Positions 1 through 5,906 of a DNA stretch of 9,704 nucleotides are shown here, piece by piece (position 1 is the first letter of the stretch; the number at the start of each line of letters is the position of its first letter). The position numbers were made by a program, and so were the translations under genes. Source of the DNA: Pseudomonadota bacterium (lineage in GTDB: Bacteria; Pseudomonadota; Gammaproteobacteria; Xanthomonadales; Xanthomonadaceae); the NCBI GenBank assembly GCA_023423605.1, contig JAFAFF010000016.1, forward strand, positions 1 to 9,704, in the 5' to 3' direction. The notes beneath the pieces were generated by a model that had not been told where the DNA came from, ran no database searches, and worked only from the letters and a program-made list of their open reading frames with translations.

Positions 1-1350
1 GTTGTGCACCCGGCTGGCCTTGTCCGCCGCATCCAGGTGACGCCAGCGCGCAGGATCCTGGGTGGCGATGCCTGTCGGGCATTTGTCGCTGTGGCAACTG
101 AGCGACTGGATGCAACCCAGCGCGAACATGAAACCGCGGCCCGCGTTGCACCAGTCCGCGCCGAGCGCGATGGTACGCGCGATATCGAATGCACTGGTGA
201 TCTTGCCCGCCGCGCCAAGCCGTATGCGGTCGCGGAGATCCAGCCCGACCAGCGTGTTGTGCACCAGCAGCAGCGCTTCGTGCATGGGCACGCCAACGTG
301 ATCGACAAACTCCGAGGGAGCCGCGCCGGTCCCGCCTTCGGCGCCATCGACGACGATGAAATCCGGCAGCAGTCCGGTTTCGCTCATCGCCTTGGCGATG
401 CCGAACCATTCCCATGGATGGCCGATGGCCAGCTTGAAGCCGACCGGCTTGCCACCGGACAGCCCGCGCAGGCGGGCGACGAACTGCAACAGTTCCACCG
501 GCGTGGAGAACGCCGAATGGCGCGAGGGCGAAATGCAGTCCACGCCCATCGGCACGCCACGCGTGACGGATATCTCCGCGCTGACCTTGGCCGCCGGCAG
601 CACGCCGCCATGGCCCGGCTTGGCGCCCTGCGACAGCTTGATCTCGATCATCTTCACCTGGTCATGGGTGGCATTGGCGACGAAGCGTTCTTCGCTGAAG
701 CGGCCTTCCTCATCGCGGCAACCGAAGTAACCCGAACCGATTTCCCATACCAGGTCGCCGCCCATCTCGCGGTGATACGAGGAAATGGAGCCTTCGCCGG
801 TATCGTGATGGAAACCACCGCGACGCGCGCCTTCGTTCAGGGCCCGGATCGCATTGGCCGACAGCGACCCGAAACTCATCGCGGAGATGTTGAACACGCT
901 CGCCGAATAGGGTTTGGCGCATCCTGGGCCAATCAGCACGCGGAAATCCTGGTCCTGGATGGCGGTCGGCGCCAGCGAATGGTTGATCCATTCATAGTCC
1001 ACCGCATAGGCGCTGCGCAGGGTGCCGAACGGCACTACATCCATCTCGTTCTTGGAGCGCTGGTAGATCAGCGCGCGCTGCTGGCGCGAGAACGGTACAT
1101 CCTCCAGGTCGCTCTGCACGAAATACTGGCGGATTTCCGGACCGATGGATTCAAGCCCGTAACGGAAATGCGCCAGCACCGGATAATTGCGCCGCAGCGT
1201 GCTGCGTTTCTGCAGCAGGTCCCACGTACCCAGCAGCACCATCGCCGCGGTGAGTCCCACGCCCCAATACCAGGCGGGCCAGATGGTTGCCAGCCACAGG
1301 CAGGGCGGCAGCAGGACGATGGCGAGCACGTAGGCCAGATAGCGGTGCAT
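1..1350 (-). CDS. FMN-binding glutamate synthase-like protein (3' end beyond window)
   Basis: The minus strand reads open from an ATG at 1350 to the window edge, giving 450 residues of a protein that is usually about 500-550 aa, so the C-terminus is missing. The start is supported by GAGGA about 6 nt upstream. Residues about 5-45 form two hydrophobic segments, suggesting a membrane anchor. The rest matches the FMN-binding (synthase) domain of the glutamate synthase large subunit: KLSQGAKPGHGG near 240, DGAEGGTGAAPSEFVDHVG near 335-352, and a C413-x5-C419-x4-C424 motif equivalent to the 3Fe-4S ligands of GltB. No glutamine amidotransferase domain is present at the N-terminus, so this is the stand-alone family annotated as FMN-binding glutamate synthase family protein. 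Its true substrate is not known from sequence. It follows the tviB-like gene by 76 bp on the same strand. A TAGACT near 1379 could be a weak -10, but no matching -35 is seen. Confidence 0.93.
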   Translation of the reverse strand, partial: MHRYLAYVLAIVLLPPCLWLATIWPAWYWGVGLTAAMVLLGTWDLLQKRSTLRRNYPVLAHFRYGLESIGPEIRQYFVQSDLEDVPFSRQQRALIYQRSKNEMDVVPFGTLRSAYAVDYEWINHSLAPTAIQDQDFRVLIGPGCAKPYSASVFNISAMSFGSLSANAIRALNEGARRGGFHHDTGEGSISSYHREMGGDLVWEIGSGYFGCRDEEGRFSEERFVANATHDQVKMIEIKLSQGAKPGHGGVLPAAKVSAEISVTRGVPMGVDCISPSRHSAFSTPVELLQFVARLRGLSGGKPVGFKLAIGHPWEWFGIAKAMSETGLLPDFIVVDGAEGGTGAAPSEFVDHVGVPMHEALLLVHNTLVGLDLRDRIRLGAAGKITSAFDIARTIALGADWCNAGRGFMFALGCIQSLSCHSDKCPTGIATQDPARWRHLDAADKASRVHN

Positions 1351-1426
1351 GGCGTTCCTCGTTGCAGGGCGGCGACCAGTCTACCCCGGCCACCCTAAAC
1401 GCCATGCCACGCGCCGCGCCCGCGGG

Positions 1427-2713
1427 CTACAGCCGGCCGTCCACCACCTCGCGCGGCCAGGCCGACTTGACGTCGTAGACCACGCCATCGGCCGTGCGCA
1501 GCGCCGCTATGCCGGCAGCATCCAAGTTCCGGAATTCCGAATGTGCCACCGCCAGCACGACGGCGTGGTAAGCCGCAGTATCCGGCTGGGCCACCCATCG
1601 CACGCCCGCCTCCGCCAGCGTCGCCGGCCCCACCCACGGGTCATGTACGTCCACCTGCGCACCGCTGTCCTGCAGTTGCTGGGCAAGTTCCAGCGCGCGG
1701 CTGTTGCGCAGGTCCGGGCAGTCTTCCTTGAAGGTGACGCCCAGCACCAGGATGCGCGAGCGGGCGGGCTGATGCCCACGCGATGCCAGCAGTGCCAGCA
1801 CGCGTTGCGCCACGTGCGCGCCGACACGGTTGTTCACCTGGCGCGCCGTATGGATCAGGTCCGGGTGGAAACCCACGCTTTCGGATTTGTGCAGCAGGTA
1901 ATAGGGGTCCACGCCGATGCAGTGGCCGCCCACCAGCCCCGGCCGGAACGGCAGGAAGTTCCACTTGCTGCCAGCCGCATCCAGCACGTCCTGGGTGTCG
2001 ATGTCGAGCCGGTCGAAGATCAGCGCCAGCTCGTTGACCAGTGCGATGTTGACGTCGCGCTGGATGTTCTCCACCACCTTGGCGGCCTCGGCCACGCGCA
2101 TCGACGGCGCCGCATAGGTGCCGGCGGCGATGATCCGCCGGTACAGCGCATCGACCACGCCAGCCACTTCCGGCGTGGAACCGGAGGTGATCTTGCGGAT
2201 GTCGGCCAGGCGTCGCTGGCGGTCGCCCGGACTCACCCTTTCCGGGCTGTAGCCACAATGGAAATCGTCGTTGAAGCGCAGTCCGGAGCCTGCTTCCAGC
2301 AACGGAACACAGACCTCTTCGGTGGTACCCGGATACACCGTGGATTCGTAGATCACCAGATCGCCCGGACGCAGCACGCTGGCCACCAGCGACGTGGCGG
2401 CACGCAGCGGCCCCAGGTCGGGTTGTTCGTAGGCGTCGATGGGCGTCGGTACGGTGATGATGTACACGTTGCAGTCGACCAGCGCCTGGGCGTCGGATGT
2501 CACCCGCAACTGCGCCGCCCCGGCCAGCTCGCCAGCCTCCATTTCCAGCGTATGGTCATGGCCCTGGCGCAGCTCGGCCACGCGTGCTGCATCGATGTCG
2601 TAGCCCAGTGTCGGCATCAGCCGCCCGAACGCGACCGCGAGCGGCAGGCCCACGTAACCCAGCCCGATGATCGCCGGCCGCGGCGTCGTGGCAGCGGCGA
2701 TGGCCGCCGTCAT
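1427..2713 (-). CDS. tviB: UDP-N-acetylhexosamine 6-dehydrogenase, TviB/WbpO type
   Basis: A 428-aa nucleotide-sugar dehydrogenase, expected to oxidise C6 of a UDP-HexNAc (UDP-GlcNAc or UDP-GalNAc) to the uronic acid with two NAD+ in the cytoplasm, feeding O-antigen or capsule synthesis. The N-terminal Rossmann motif G17-L-G-Y-V-G22-L-P is present. ESTVYPGTTEE follows, and then NIQRDVNIALVNE at 216-228, typical of the VipA/TviB/WbpO group rather than UDP-glucose dehydrogenases. The catalytic cysteine is C265 in GGHCIGVDPYYL, and the C-terminal UDP-binding domain contains GVTFKEDCPDLRNSRA. Length and motifs are complete, so the enzyme should be active. The ATG is preceded by an AGG about 8 nt away, which is only a modest ribosome site. 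No other sugar-nucleotide or glycosyltransferase gene lies in the window, so the gene is not inside a visible polysaccharide cluster. GlcNAc versus GalNAc specificity cannot be read from the sequence. Confidence 0.93.
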   Translation of the reverse strand: MTAAIAAATTPRPAIIGLGYVGLPLAVAFGRLMPTLGYDIDAARVAELRQGHDHTLEMEAGELAGAAQLRVTSDAQALVDCNVYIITVPTPIDAYEQPDLGPLRAATSLVASVLRPGDLVIYESTVYPGTTEEVCVPLLEAGSGLRFNDDFHCGYSPERVSPGDRQRRLADIRKITSGSTPEVAGVVDALYRRIIAAGTYAAPSMRVAEAAKVVENIQRDVNIALVNELALIFDRLDIDTQDVLDAAGSKWNFLPFRPGLVGGHCIGVDPYYLLHKSESVGFHPDLIHTARQVNNRVGAHVAQRVLALLASRGHQPARSRILVLGVTFKEDCPDLRNSRALELAQQLQDSGAQVDVHDPWVGPATLAEAGVRWVAQPDTAAYHAVVLAVAHSEFRNLDAAGIAALRTADGVVYDVKSAWPREVVDGRL

Positions 2714-2801
2714 GCCTTACGCCTGCGCGGCTCGCCGCTGTCCGCCATACCCATCGCGCACCCGTGTCATGAACAAGAGTGCCAAGGTTACCCGTGCGCC
2801 G

Positions 2802-2813
2802 GTGACCGGTCAC
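2802..2813. repeat. 12-bp perfect palindrome GTGACCGGTCAC
   Basis: A perfect palindrome lies in the 110-bp gap between the stop of the BLUF gene (2824) and the tviB-like start (2713). It has no loop and no T-tract, so it is not a terminator. It could be an operator for the tviB-like gene, but no convincing promoter hexamers flank it, and one such palindrome can arise by chance in GC-rich DNA. Confidence 0.35.
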
Positions 2814-2823
2814 GTGGCATCGC

Positions 2824-3270
2824 TCAGGAGCCCAGGCACACCGCGGCCGGTTCCAGCGCGCCACGCCCGTCGGTCCAGGTGCGCAGCAGCATGCCAAAGC
2901 CCTGGTCGCTCATCGCGTTGTCCATGTCGAACCCGTGCCATGGCGCGGCGACGATGTCCGACAGCACCGCGACGTCGACGCGCCGGCTGGCCATGGTCCA
3001 GCACGGAAACCAGCGCGACCGCAGCGGGCCGGCCGCCAGTTCGCGCATCAGATGGTGGCGCGTGGCGTTGAGGACGCGCGCGTGGACCGATTCGAGCCCG
3101 TCACGCGGCCCTTCCAGATACTGCAGGAAACGGACGCCATCGAACAGCAGCACGCCGGTGACACCCGCCACGCGGTTGAACGCGGTCGCGTCGGCCAGCA
3201 GTTCGTCCAGTTCGGTGTCCGCAAGGTCTTCGCGGGCGCGGCTGACGTAGGCAATGGCGTGTAGCGGCAT
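2824..3270 (-). CDS. Short BLUF blue-light photoreceptor
   Basis: A 148-aa protein made almost entirely of a BLUF domain, which binds FAD and senses blue light through a hydrogen-bond switch. From the chosen start, the key residues fall at the same numbers as in cyanobacterial PixD: Y8, N32, Q50, W91 and M93. The signature G39-VLLFDG...FLQYLEG and the RHHLMRELAAGPLRSRWFPCW stretch are intact. I chose the ATG at 3270 rather than the upstream in-frame ATG at 3315, because AGGA lies 7 nt before it and the domain begins directly after it. About 50 residues follow the BLUF core, with no recognisable output domain, so signalling must be through a partner protein, as in PixD-like short BLUF proteins. 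The neighbouring tviB-like gene is downstream on the same strand, 110 bp away. Light control of that gene would be speculation. Confidence 0.95.
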   Translation of the reverse strand: MPLHAIAYVSRAREDLADTELDELLADATAFNRVAGVTGVLLFDGVRFLQYLEGPRDGLESVHARVLNATRHHLMRELAAGPLRSRWFPCWTMASRRVDVAVLSDIVAAPWHGFDMDNAMSDQGFGMLLRTWTDGRGALEPAAVCLGS

Positions 3271-3352
3271 GATCGTTCCTGGAGGTACGACGGAGTGGAA
3301 TATGGCACGAGCCATCGGCGCTTTACAGCCGAATTCACGTTAAGAGGCTCAA

Positions 3353-3373
3353 TGCGACACGACTCATGTCGCA
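3353..3373. repeat. Interrupted palindrome TGCGACA-N7-TGTCGCA
   Basis: Two perfect 7-bp arms (3353-3359 and 3367-3373) are separated by 7 bases. The site sits about 83 bp upstream of the BLUF start and about 70 bp upstream of tRNA-Leu, in the 175-bp gap that must hold the promoters of both. The 21-bp span fits a dimeric regulator operator, but no T-tract or known consensus identifies it. Confidence 0.45.
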
Positions 3374-3445
3374 AACGGCATCTTCGTTATCTGCAAGGCA
3401 CAGCCATTCCAAATTCCGCCGTGTTGAGGCACCCTATGCGCCGCA

Positions 3446-3532
3446 GCCCGGATGGCGAAACTGGTAGACGCATCGGACTTAAAATCCGCCGGGGGCAACC
3501 CCATGCCGGTTCGATTCCGGCTCCGGGCACCA
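3446..3532 (+). tRNA. tRNA-Leu(UAA)
   Basis: An 87-nt class II tRNA. The acceptor arm GCCCGGA pairs with TCCGGGC (3522-3528), followed by A and an encoded CCA. The anticodon stem CGGA/TCCG holds the loop CTTAAAA with anticodon TAA at 3480-3482. A long variable arm (CGGGGGCAACCCC) and the T arm GCCGG-TTCGATT-CCGGC are clear. It reads the rare codons UUA and UUG. It stands alone and converges on hemN with only 23 bp between them and no visible terminator. No convincing promoter hexamers were found. E. coli keeps its UAA leucine tRNA (leuZ) directly after glyW-cysT, but here those genes lie about 4.6 kb away on the other strand. Confidence 0.97.
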
Positions 3533-3555
3533 TCCCGACGCTGCCACCCTGCCCT

Positions 3556-4965
3556 TCAGATCGCACGCGAATAACGCGCCGGCTGCGAAGGCTGGGCAAG
3601 ATAACGATCGAAGCACATGGCCAGCAGCCGCAGCAGCGGCCGCCCCGGCCCGGTGGCGCGGATCACCGCGCCGGAAACCTCCGCCAGTCCATCGGACTGC
3701 AGGCGCGCCAGCGCCGGCAGCGCGGCGGCGAAATAGGTCCGGAAATCCAGCCCTCGCTGCGCGCACAGCAAGCCGGCATCCACTTCGCCATGGCACATCA
3801 GCTGCTGGATGATCGCCGCGCGCAATTCATCGTCCTGGTCCAGTTCCACGCCGCGCCAGACCGGCAGGTGGCCGGCGTCCACGGCGGCCTCCCATGACGG
3901 CAGGTCGCGTGGATTCTGGCTGTAGCTGCGGCCCACGCTGCTGATCGCACTCACGCCCAGGCCCAGCAGATCGGTATCGGCATGGGTGGTATAGCCCATG
4001 AAATTGCGATGCAGCTGCCCCGCCCGCTGTGCCCGCGACAGATCCTCTTCGGGCAGTGCGAAATGATCCATGCCGATGTACTGGTAACCGGCGTGCTGCA
4101 GGCGCTGCACGGCCAGCCCCAGCAGGGCGAGTTTCTGCTCCGGCGCCGGCAGGCGCGATTCGTCGATCTGCCGCTGCGCGCGGAACAGCTGCGGCAGGTG
4201 CGCATATCCATAGACCGCCAGGCGGTCCGGCCGCAGTGCCAGCACCTGATCGAGCGTGCGGTCGAAGCCCTCGCGGTTCTGGCCCGGCAAGCCATAGATG
4301 AGATCCACGTTGACCGAACGCATGCCGTAATCGCGGCAGGCCTGCAGGATATCCAGCGTCTGCTCCACGCCCTGCACGCGGTTGATGGCCCGCTGCACCT
4401 GCGGATCGAAATCCTGCACGCCCAGGCTGGCGCGGTTGAAGCCCAGTTCGGCAAGCAACGCCACGTCGGCGCGTTCGATGAAACGAGGATCGAGCTCGAT
4501 CGAAAAGTCCCGGCCGGCCGCACCACTGAAGCTGAAGCGCTGGCGCAGGCCCTGCAGCAGATGGCGCATGTCATCGCTGCCGAGGAAATTCGGCGTGCCG
4601 CCGCCCAGGTGCAGCTGGATCACTTCACGCTGCGGATCGACGTGCGAAGCAAGCACGTCCGCCTCGGCCAGCACGCGCGCGACATAGCTCGCCCCCCGGC
4701 TGCGGTCGCGGGTGATCACGCGGTTGCAGCCACAGTAGAAACAGGGGCTGCTGCAGAACGGCACGTGTACATACAGCGACAATGCGCGCGCATCGTGGTT
4801 GCTGGCGGCCAGCGCGTTCACCAGTTCGGTTTCGCCGAACCCATCGTGGAAATGCGGTGCCGTGGGATAGGAGGTGTAGCGCGGGCCGGCCTTGTCGTGC
4901 CGCCGCAGGGTCTCCGCATCGAAACACCAGGCCAGGCCACCCTGCACGGGAGAGAAAGTATCCAT
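3556..4965 (-). CDS. hemN: Oxygen-independent coproporphyrinogen III oxidase (dehydrogenase)
   Basis: A 469-aa radical SAM enzyme that decarboxylates coproporphyrinogen III to protoporphyrinogen IX without oxygen, in the cytoplasm. The N-terminal HemN hallmark PRYTSYPTAPHF (28-39) precedes YVHVPFC71SSPC75FYC78GC80, which gives the C-x3-C-x2-C ligands of the SAM 4Fe-4S cluster plus the extra HemN cysteine. Further family motifs are HLGGGTPNFL, SLGVQDFDPQVQRAINR, VDLIYGLPGQ and GMDHFALPEEDLSRAQR, and the C-terminal HemN domain is complete. The length is normal for bacterial HemN (about 455-470). No Shine-Dalgarno sequence precedes the ATG. An FNR/ANR-type box at 5001-5014 is centred about 42 bp upstream of the start codon, implying induction at low oxygen. 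It lies 50 bp downstream of a globin gene on the same strand, so read-through from that promoter is also possible. Confidence 0.97.
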   Translation of the reverse strand: MDTFSPVQGGLAWCFDAETLRRHDKAGPRYTSYPTAPHFHDGFGETELVNALAASNHDARALSLYVHVPFCSSPCFYCGCNRVITRDRSRGASYVARVLAEADVLASHVDPQREVIQLHLGGGTPNFLGSDDMRHLLQGLRQRFSFSGAAGRDFSIELDPRFIERADVALLAELGFNRASLGVQDFDPQVQRAINRVQGVEQTLDILQACRDYGMRSVNVDLIYGLPGQNREGFDRTLDQVLALRPDRLAVYGYAHLPQLFRAQRQIDESRLPAPEQKLALLGLAVQRLQHAGYQYIGMDHFALPEEDLSRAQRAGQLHRNFMGYTTHADTDLLGLGVSAISSVGRSYSQNPRDLPSWEAAVDAGHLPVWRGVELDQDDELRAAIIQQLMCHGEVDAGLLCAQRGLDFRTYFAAALPALARLQSDGLAEVSGAVIRATGPGRPLLRLLAMCFDRYLAQPSQPARYSRAI

Positions 4966-5000
4966 GTCCGCAGCATGCCCGCCATGCGTGCGCGGGCGCC

Positions 5001-5014
5001 TTGACCGAGATCAA
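5001..5014 (-). promoter_or_regulatory. FNR/ANR-type box of hemN
   Basis: Read on the minus strand the site is TTGAT-CTCG-GTCAA, with one mismatch to the consensus TTGAT-N4-ATCAA. It begins directly after the globin stop codon. Its centre is 42.5 bp before the A of the hemN ATG. A weak -10 candidate CATGCT (4977 to 4972) would place transcription start on or next to that A. The FNR assignment rests on the consensus and on the anaerobic function of hemN. Confidence 0.82.
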
Positions 5015-5015
5015 A

Positions 5016-5453
5016 TCAGCCGGTGGTTCCGACAATGGGCAATGGCACCTGCGGCCAGCGCAGCATCTGGTAGCGCTTCCAGAAGGTATCGGCGATGCGC
5101 GCGGCGATGTCGTCGGCCAGGCGCTGCATGTCATCGTTGCCGATTTCGGCCGAGGTCTGCCGGAACAGCGCCAGCCAGCGGTCGAACAGATCGCGGTCCA
5201 TGGCGTCGATGGCCATGTGCTTGGACATCGGCGAACCCTGGAAACGCCGCGTGCCGCGCAGCAGCGCGGACCAGAAATCCACCAGCTGCGCCAGGTGCGC
5301 GTCCCAATCGTGGACATGCGCGGCGAACACCGGGCCAAGCCTCGGCTCCTCGCGGACCCTGCCATAGAAATCGTGCACCAGACGCGTGACTTCCTGCTCG
5401 CTGCACAGGTCGAGCGAGGCTTCGGGCAGCGGCGGCGGAATGGCAGTGTCCAT
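5016..5453 (-). CDS. Group III truncated haemoglobin
   Basis: A 145-aa single-domain globin of the trHb3 class, to which Campylobacter Ctb belongs. It binds haem and O2 or NO, and is probably involved in oxygen or nitrosative stress handling in microaerobic cells. By alignment of motifs with Ctb the key residues are Y30 (B10, FY), H53 (E7, DWDAHL), the FW pair at 60-61, proximal H79 (F8, GSPMSKH) and W93 (G8, FDRWLALF). All are conserved. The first ~18 residues are a proline-rich extension without signal-peptide features. It is the first gene after the divergent FNR-controlled promoter, followed after 50 bp by hemN on the same strand. The family's exact role is not settled, so I give no gene symbol. 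Confidence 0.92.
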   Translation of the reverse strand: MDTAIPPPLPEASLDLCSEQEVTRLVHDFYGRVREEPRLGPVFAAHVHDWDAHLAQLVDFWSALLRGTRRFQGSPMSKHMAIDAMDRDLFDRWLALFRQTSAEIGNDDMQRLADDIAARIADTFWKRYQMLRWPQVPLPIVGTTG

Positions 5454-5471
5454 GGAATCTTACGGGGAGCG

Positions 5472-5521
5472 TGGGGGCATTATCGCACCTTGCCGCGGAA
5501 GTGCAGCTTGATCGAGATCAA
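5472..5521 (-). promoter_or_regulatory. Predicted FNR-dependent promoter of the globin gene
   Basis: The perfect FNR box (5508-5521) is followed on the minus strand by the -10 hexamer GATAAT (5484 to 5479), five of six matches to TATAAT. The predicted start is at about 5472, leaving an 18-nt leader before the globin ATG. The box centre is then at about -42.5, one base from the usual class II position. Confidence 0.75.
5508..5521. promoter_or_regulatory. Perfect FNR/ANR box in divergent promoter region
   Basis: TTGAT-CGAG-ATCAA is an exact match to the FNR/ANR consensus TTGAT-N4-ATCAA. It lies in the 156-bp gap between the divergent globin and small membrane protein genes, with a -10 element suitably placed on both sides. 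The regulator itself (an FNR, ANR or related CRP-family protein) is not encoded in the window. Confidence 0.9.
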
Positions 5522-5556
5522 TGTCCCGTCGCGCACCGCTTCCTAGAGTGATGCCT
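5508..5556 (+). promoter_or_regulatory. Predicted FNR-dependent promoter of the ccoG-like operon
   Basis: On the plus strand the hexamer TAGAGT (5544-5549) matches TATAAT at four positions, including the key second A and last T. The predicted start at 5556 puts the centre of the FNR box at exactly -41.5, the class II activator position. The leader would be 54 nt before the ATG at 5610. Confidence 0.7.
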
Positions 5557-5609
5557 CGCCAGCGCGCGCCTGCCCGCTGTCCTGACCACGCCCAACGCCG
5601 GAGCGCGCC

Positions 5610-5906
5610 ATGACCCGCGACCCCCTTGAAACCGGCATGCGCCGGCGGCAGCAGCTCCAGCAATGGGGCGTGGTGCTGTGGCCGAGCTTCGTGGCGGCGG
5701 GGCTGGCCAGCATCGTGTTCTTCGCCTTCGTCGACCCGCTGCGCCTGGCTGCGATCAGCTTTCCCGGCCACACCATCAGCCGCGAGCTGGGTTACACCGT
5801 CGGGTTCTTCATGTTCTGGATGGTCACCGCCACCGCCAGTACGATGACGTGGTACCTGCTGCGGCCGCTGCCCGGCGCCGATGATGACGAGGTACCACTA
5901 GGGTGA
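5610..5906 (+). CDS. Small two-helix membrane protein upstream of ccoG-like gene
   Basis: A 98-aa protein that I do not recognise as a named family. GGAG 6 nt before the ATG supports the start. Residues 1-18 are basic and polar. Two hydrophobic segments follow, about 19-41 and 60-84, joined by a loop containing DPLRLAAISFPGHTISREL, and the tail is acidic. The second helix is rich in aromatic residues and methionine (FFMFWMVTATASTM). There are no cysteines, so it is unlikely to bind iron-sulphur clusters or haem c by itself. It is the first gene after an FNR-controlled promoter, and its stop overlaps the start of the ccoG-like gene by 4 bp (GTGA), implying translational coupling. By context it may assist cbb3-type oxidase assembly or act with the 4Fe-4S protein, which is inference only. 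Confidence 0.88.
   Translation: MTRDPLETGMRRRQQLQQWGVVLWPSFVAAGLASIVFFAFVDPLRLAAISFPGHTISRELGYTVGFFMFWMVTATASTMTWYLLRPLPGADDDEVPLG

Noticed and set aside
4..1398. Long plus-strand ORF of 464 codons
   Set aside because: It lies antisense to the FMN-binding glutamate-synthase-like gene, whose minus-strand frame carries clear family motifs. Long antisense frames are common in GC-rich DNA, and this one shows no domain.
1349..3250. Plus-strand ORF of 633 codons
   Set aside because: It crosses two real minus-strand genes (tviB-like and BLUF) and has the His/Arg/Gln-rich composition of an antisense frame.
3271..3315. Longer BLUF start at the ATG at 3315
   Set aside because: The ATG at 3270 has AGGA at proper spacing and gives PixD-like residue numbering. 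The extra 15 residues are not part of the domain.
3303..3319. Possible sigma-54 promoter (TGGCACG)
   Set aside because: The -24-like TGGCACG has no TTGC at the -12 position, so the site is incomplete.
3982..5004. Plus-strand ORF of 340 codons
   Set aside because: It is antisense to hemN, which has the complete radical SAM motif set.
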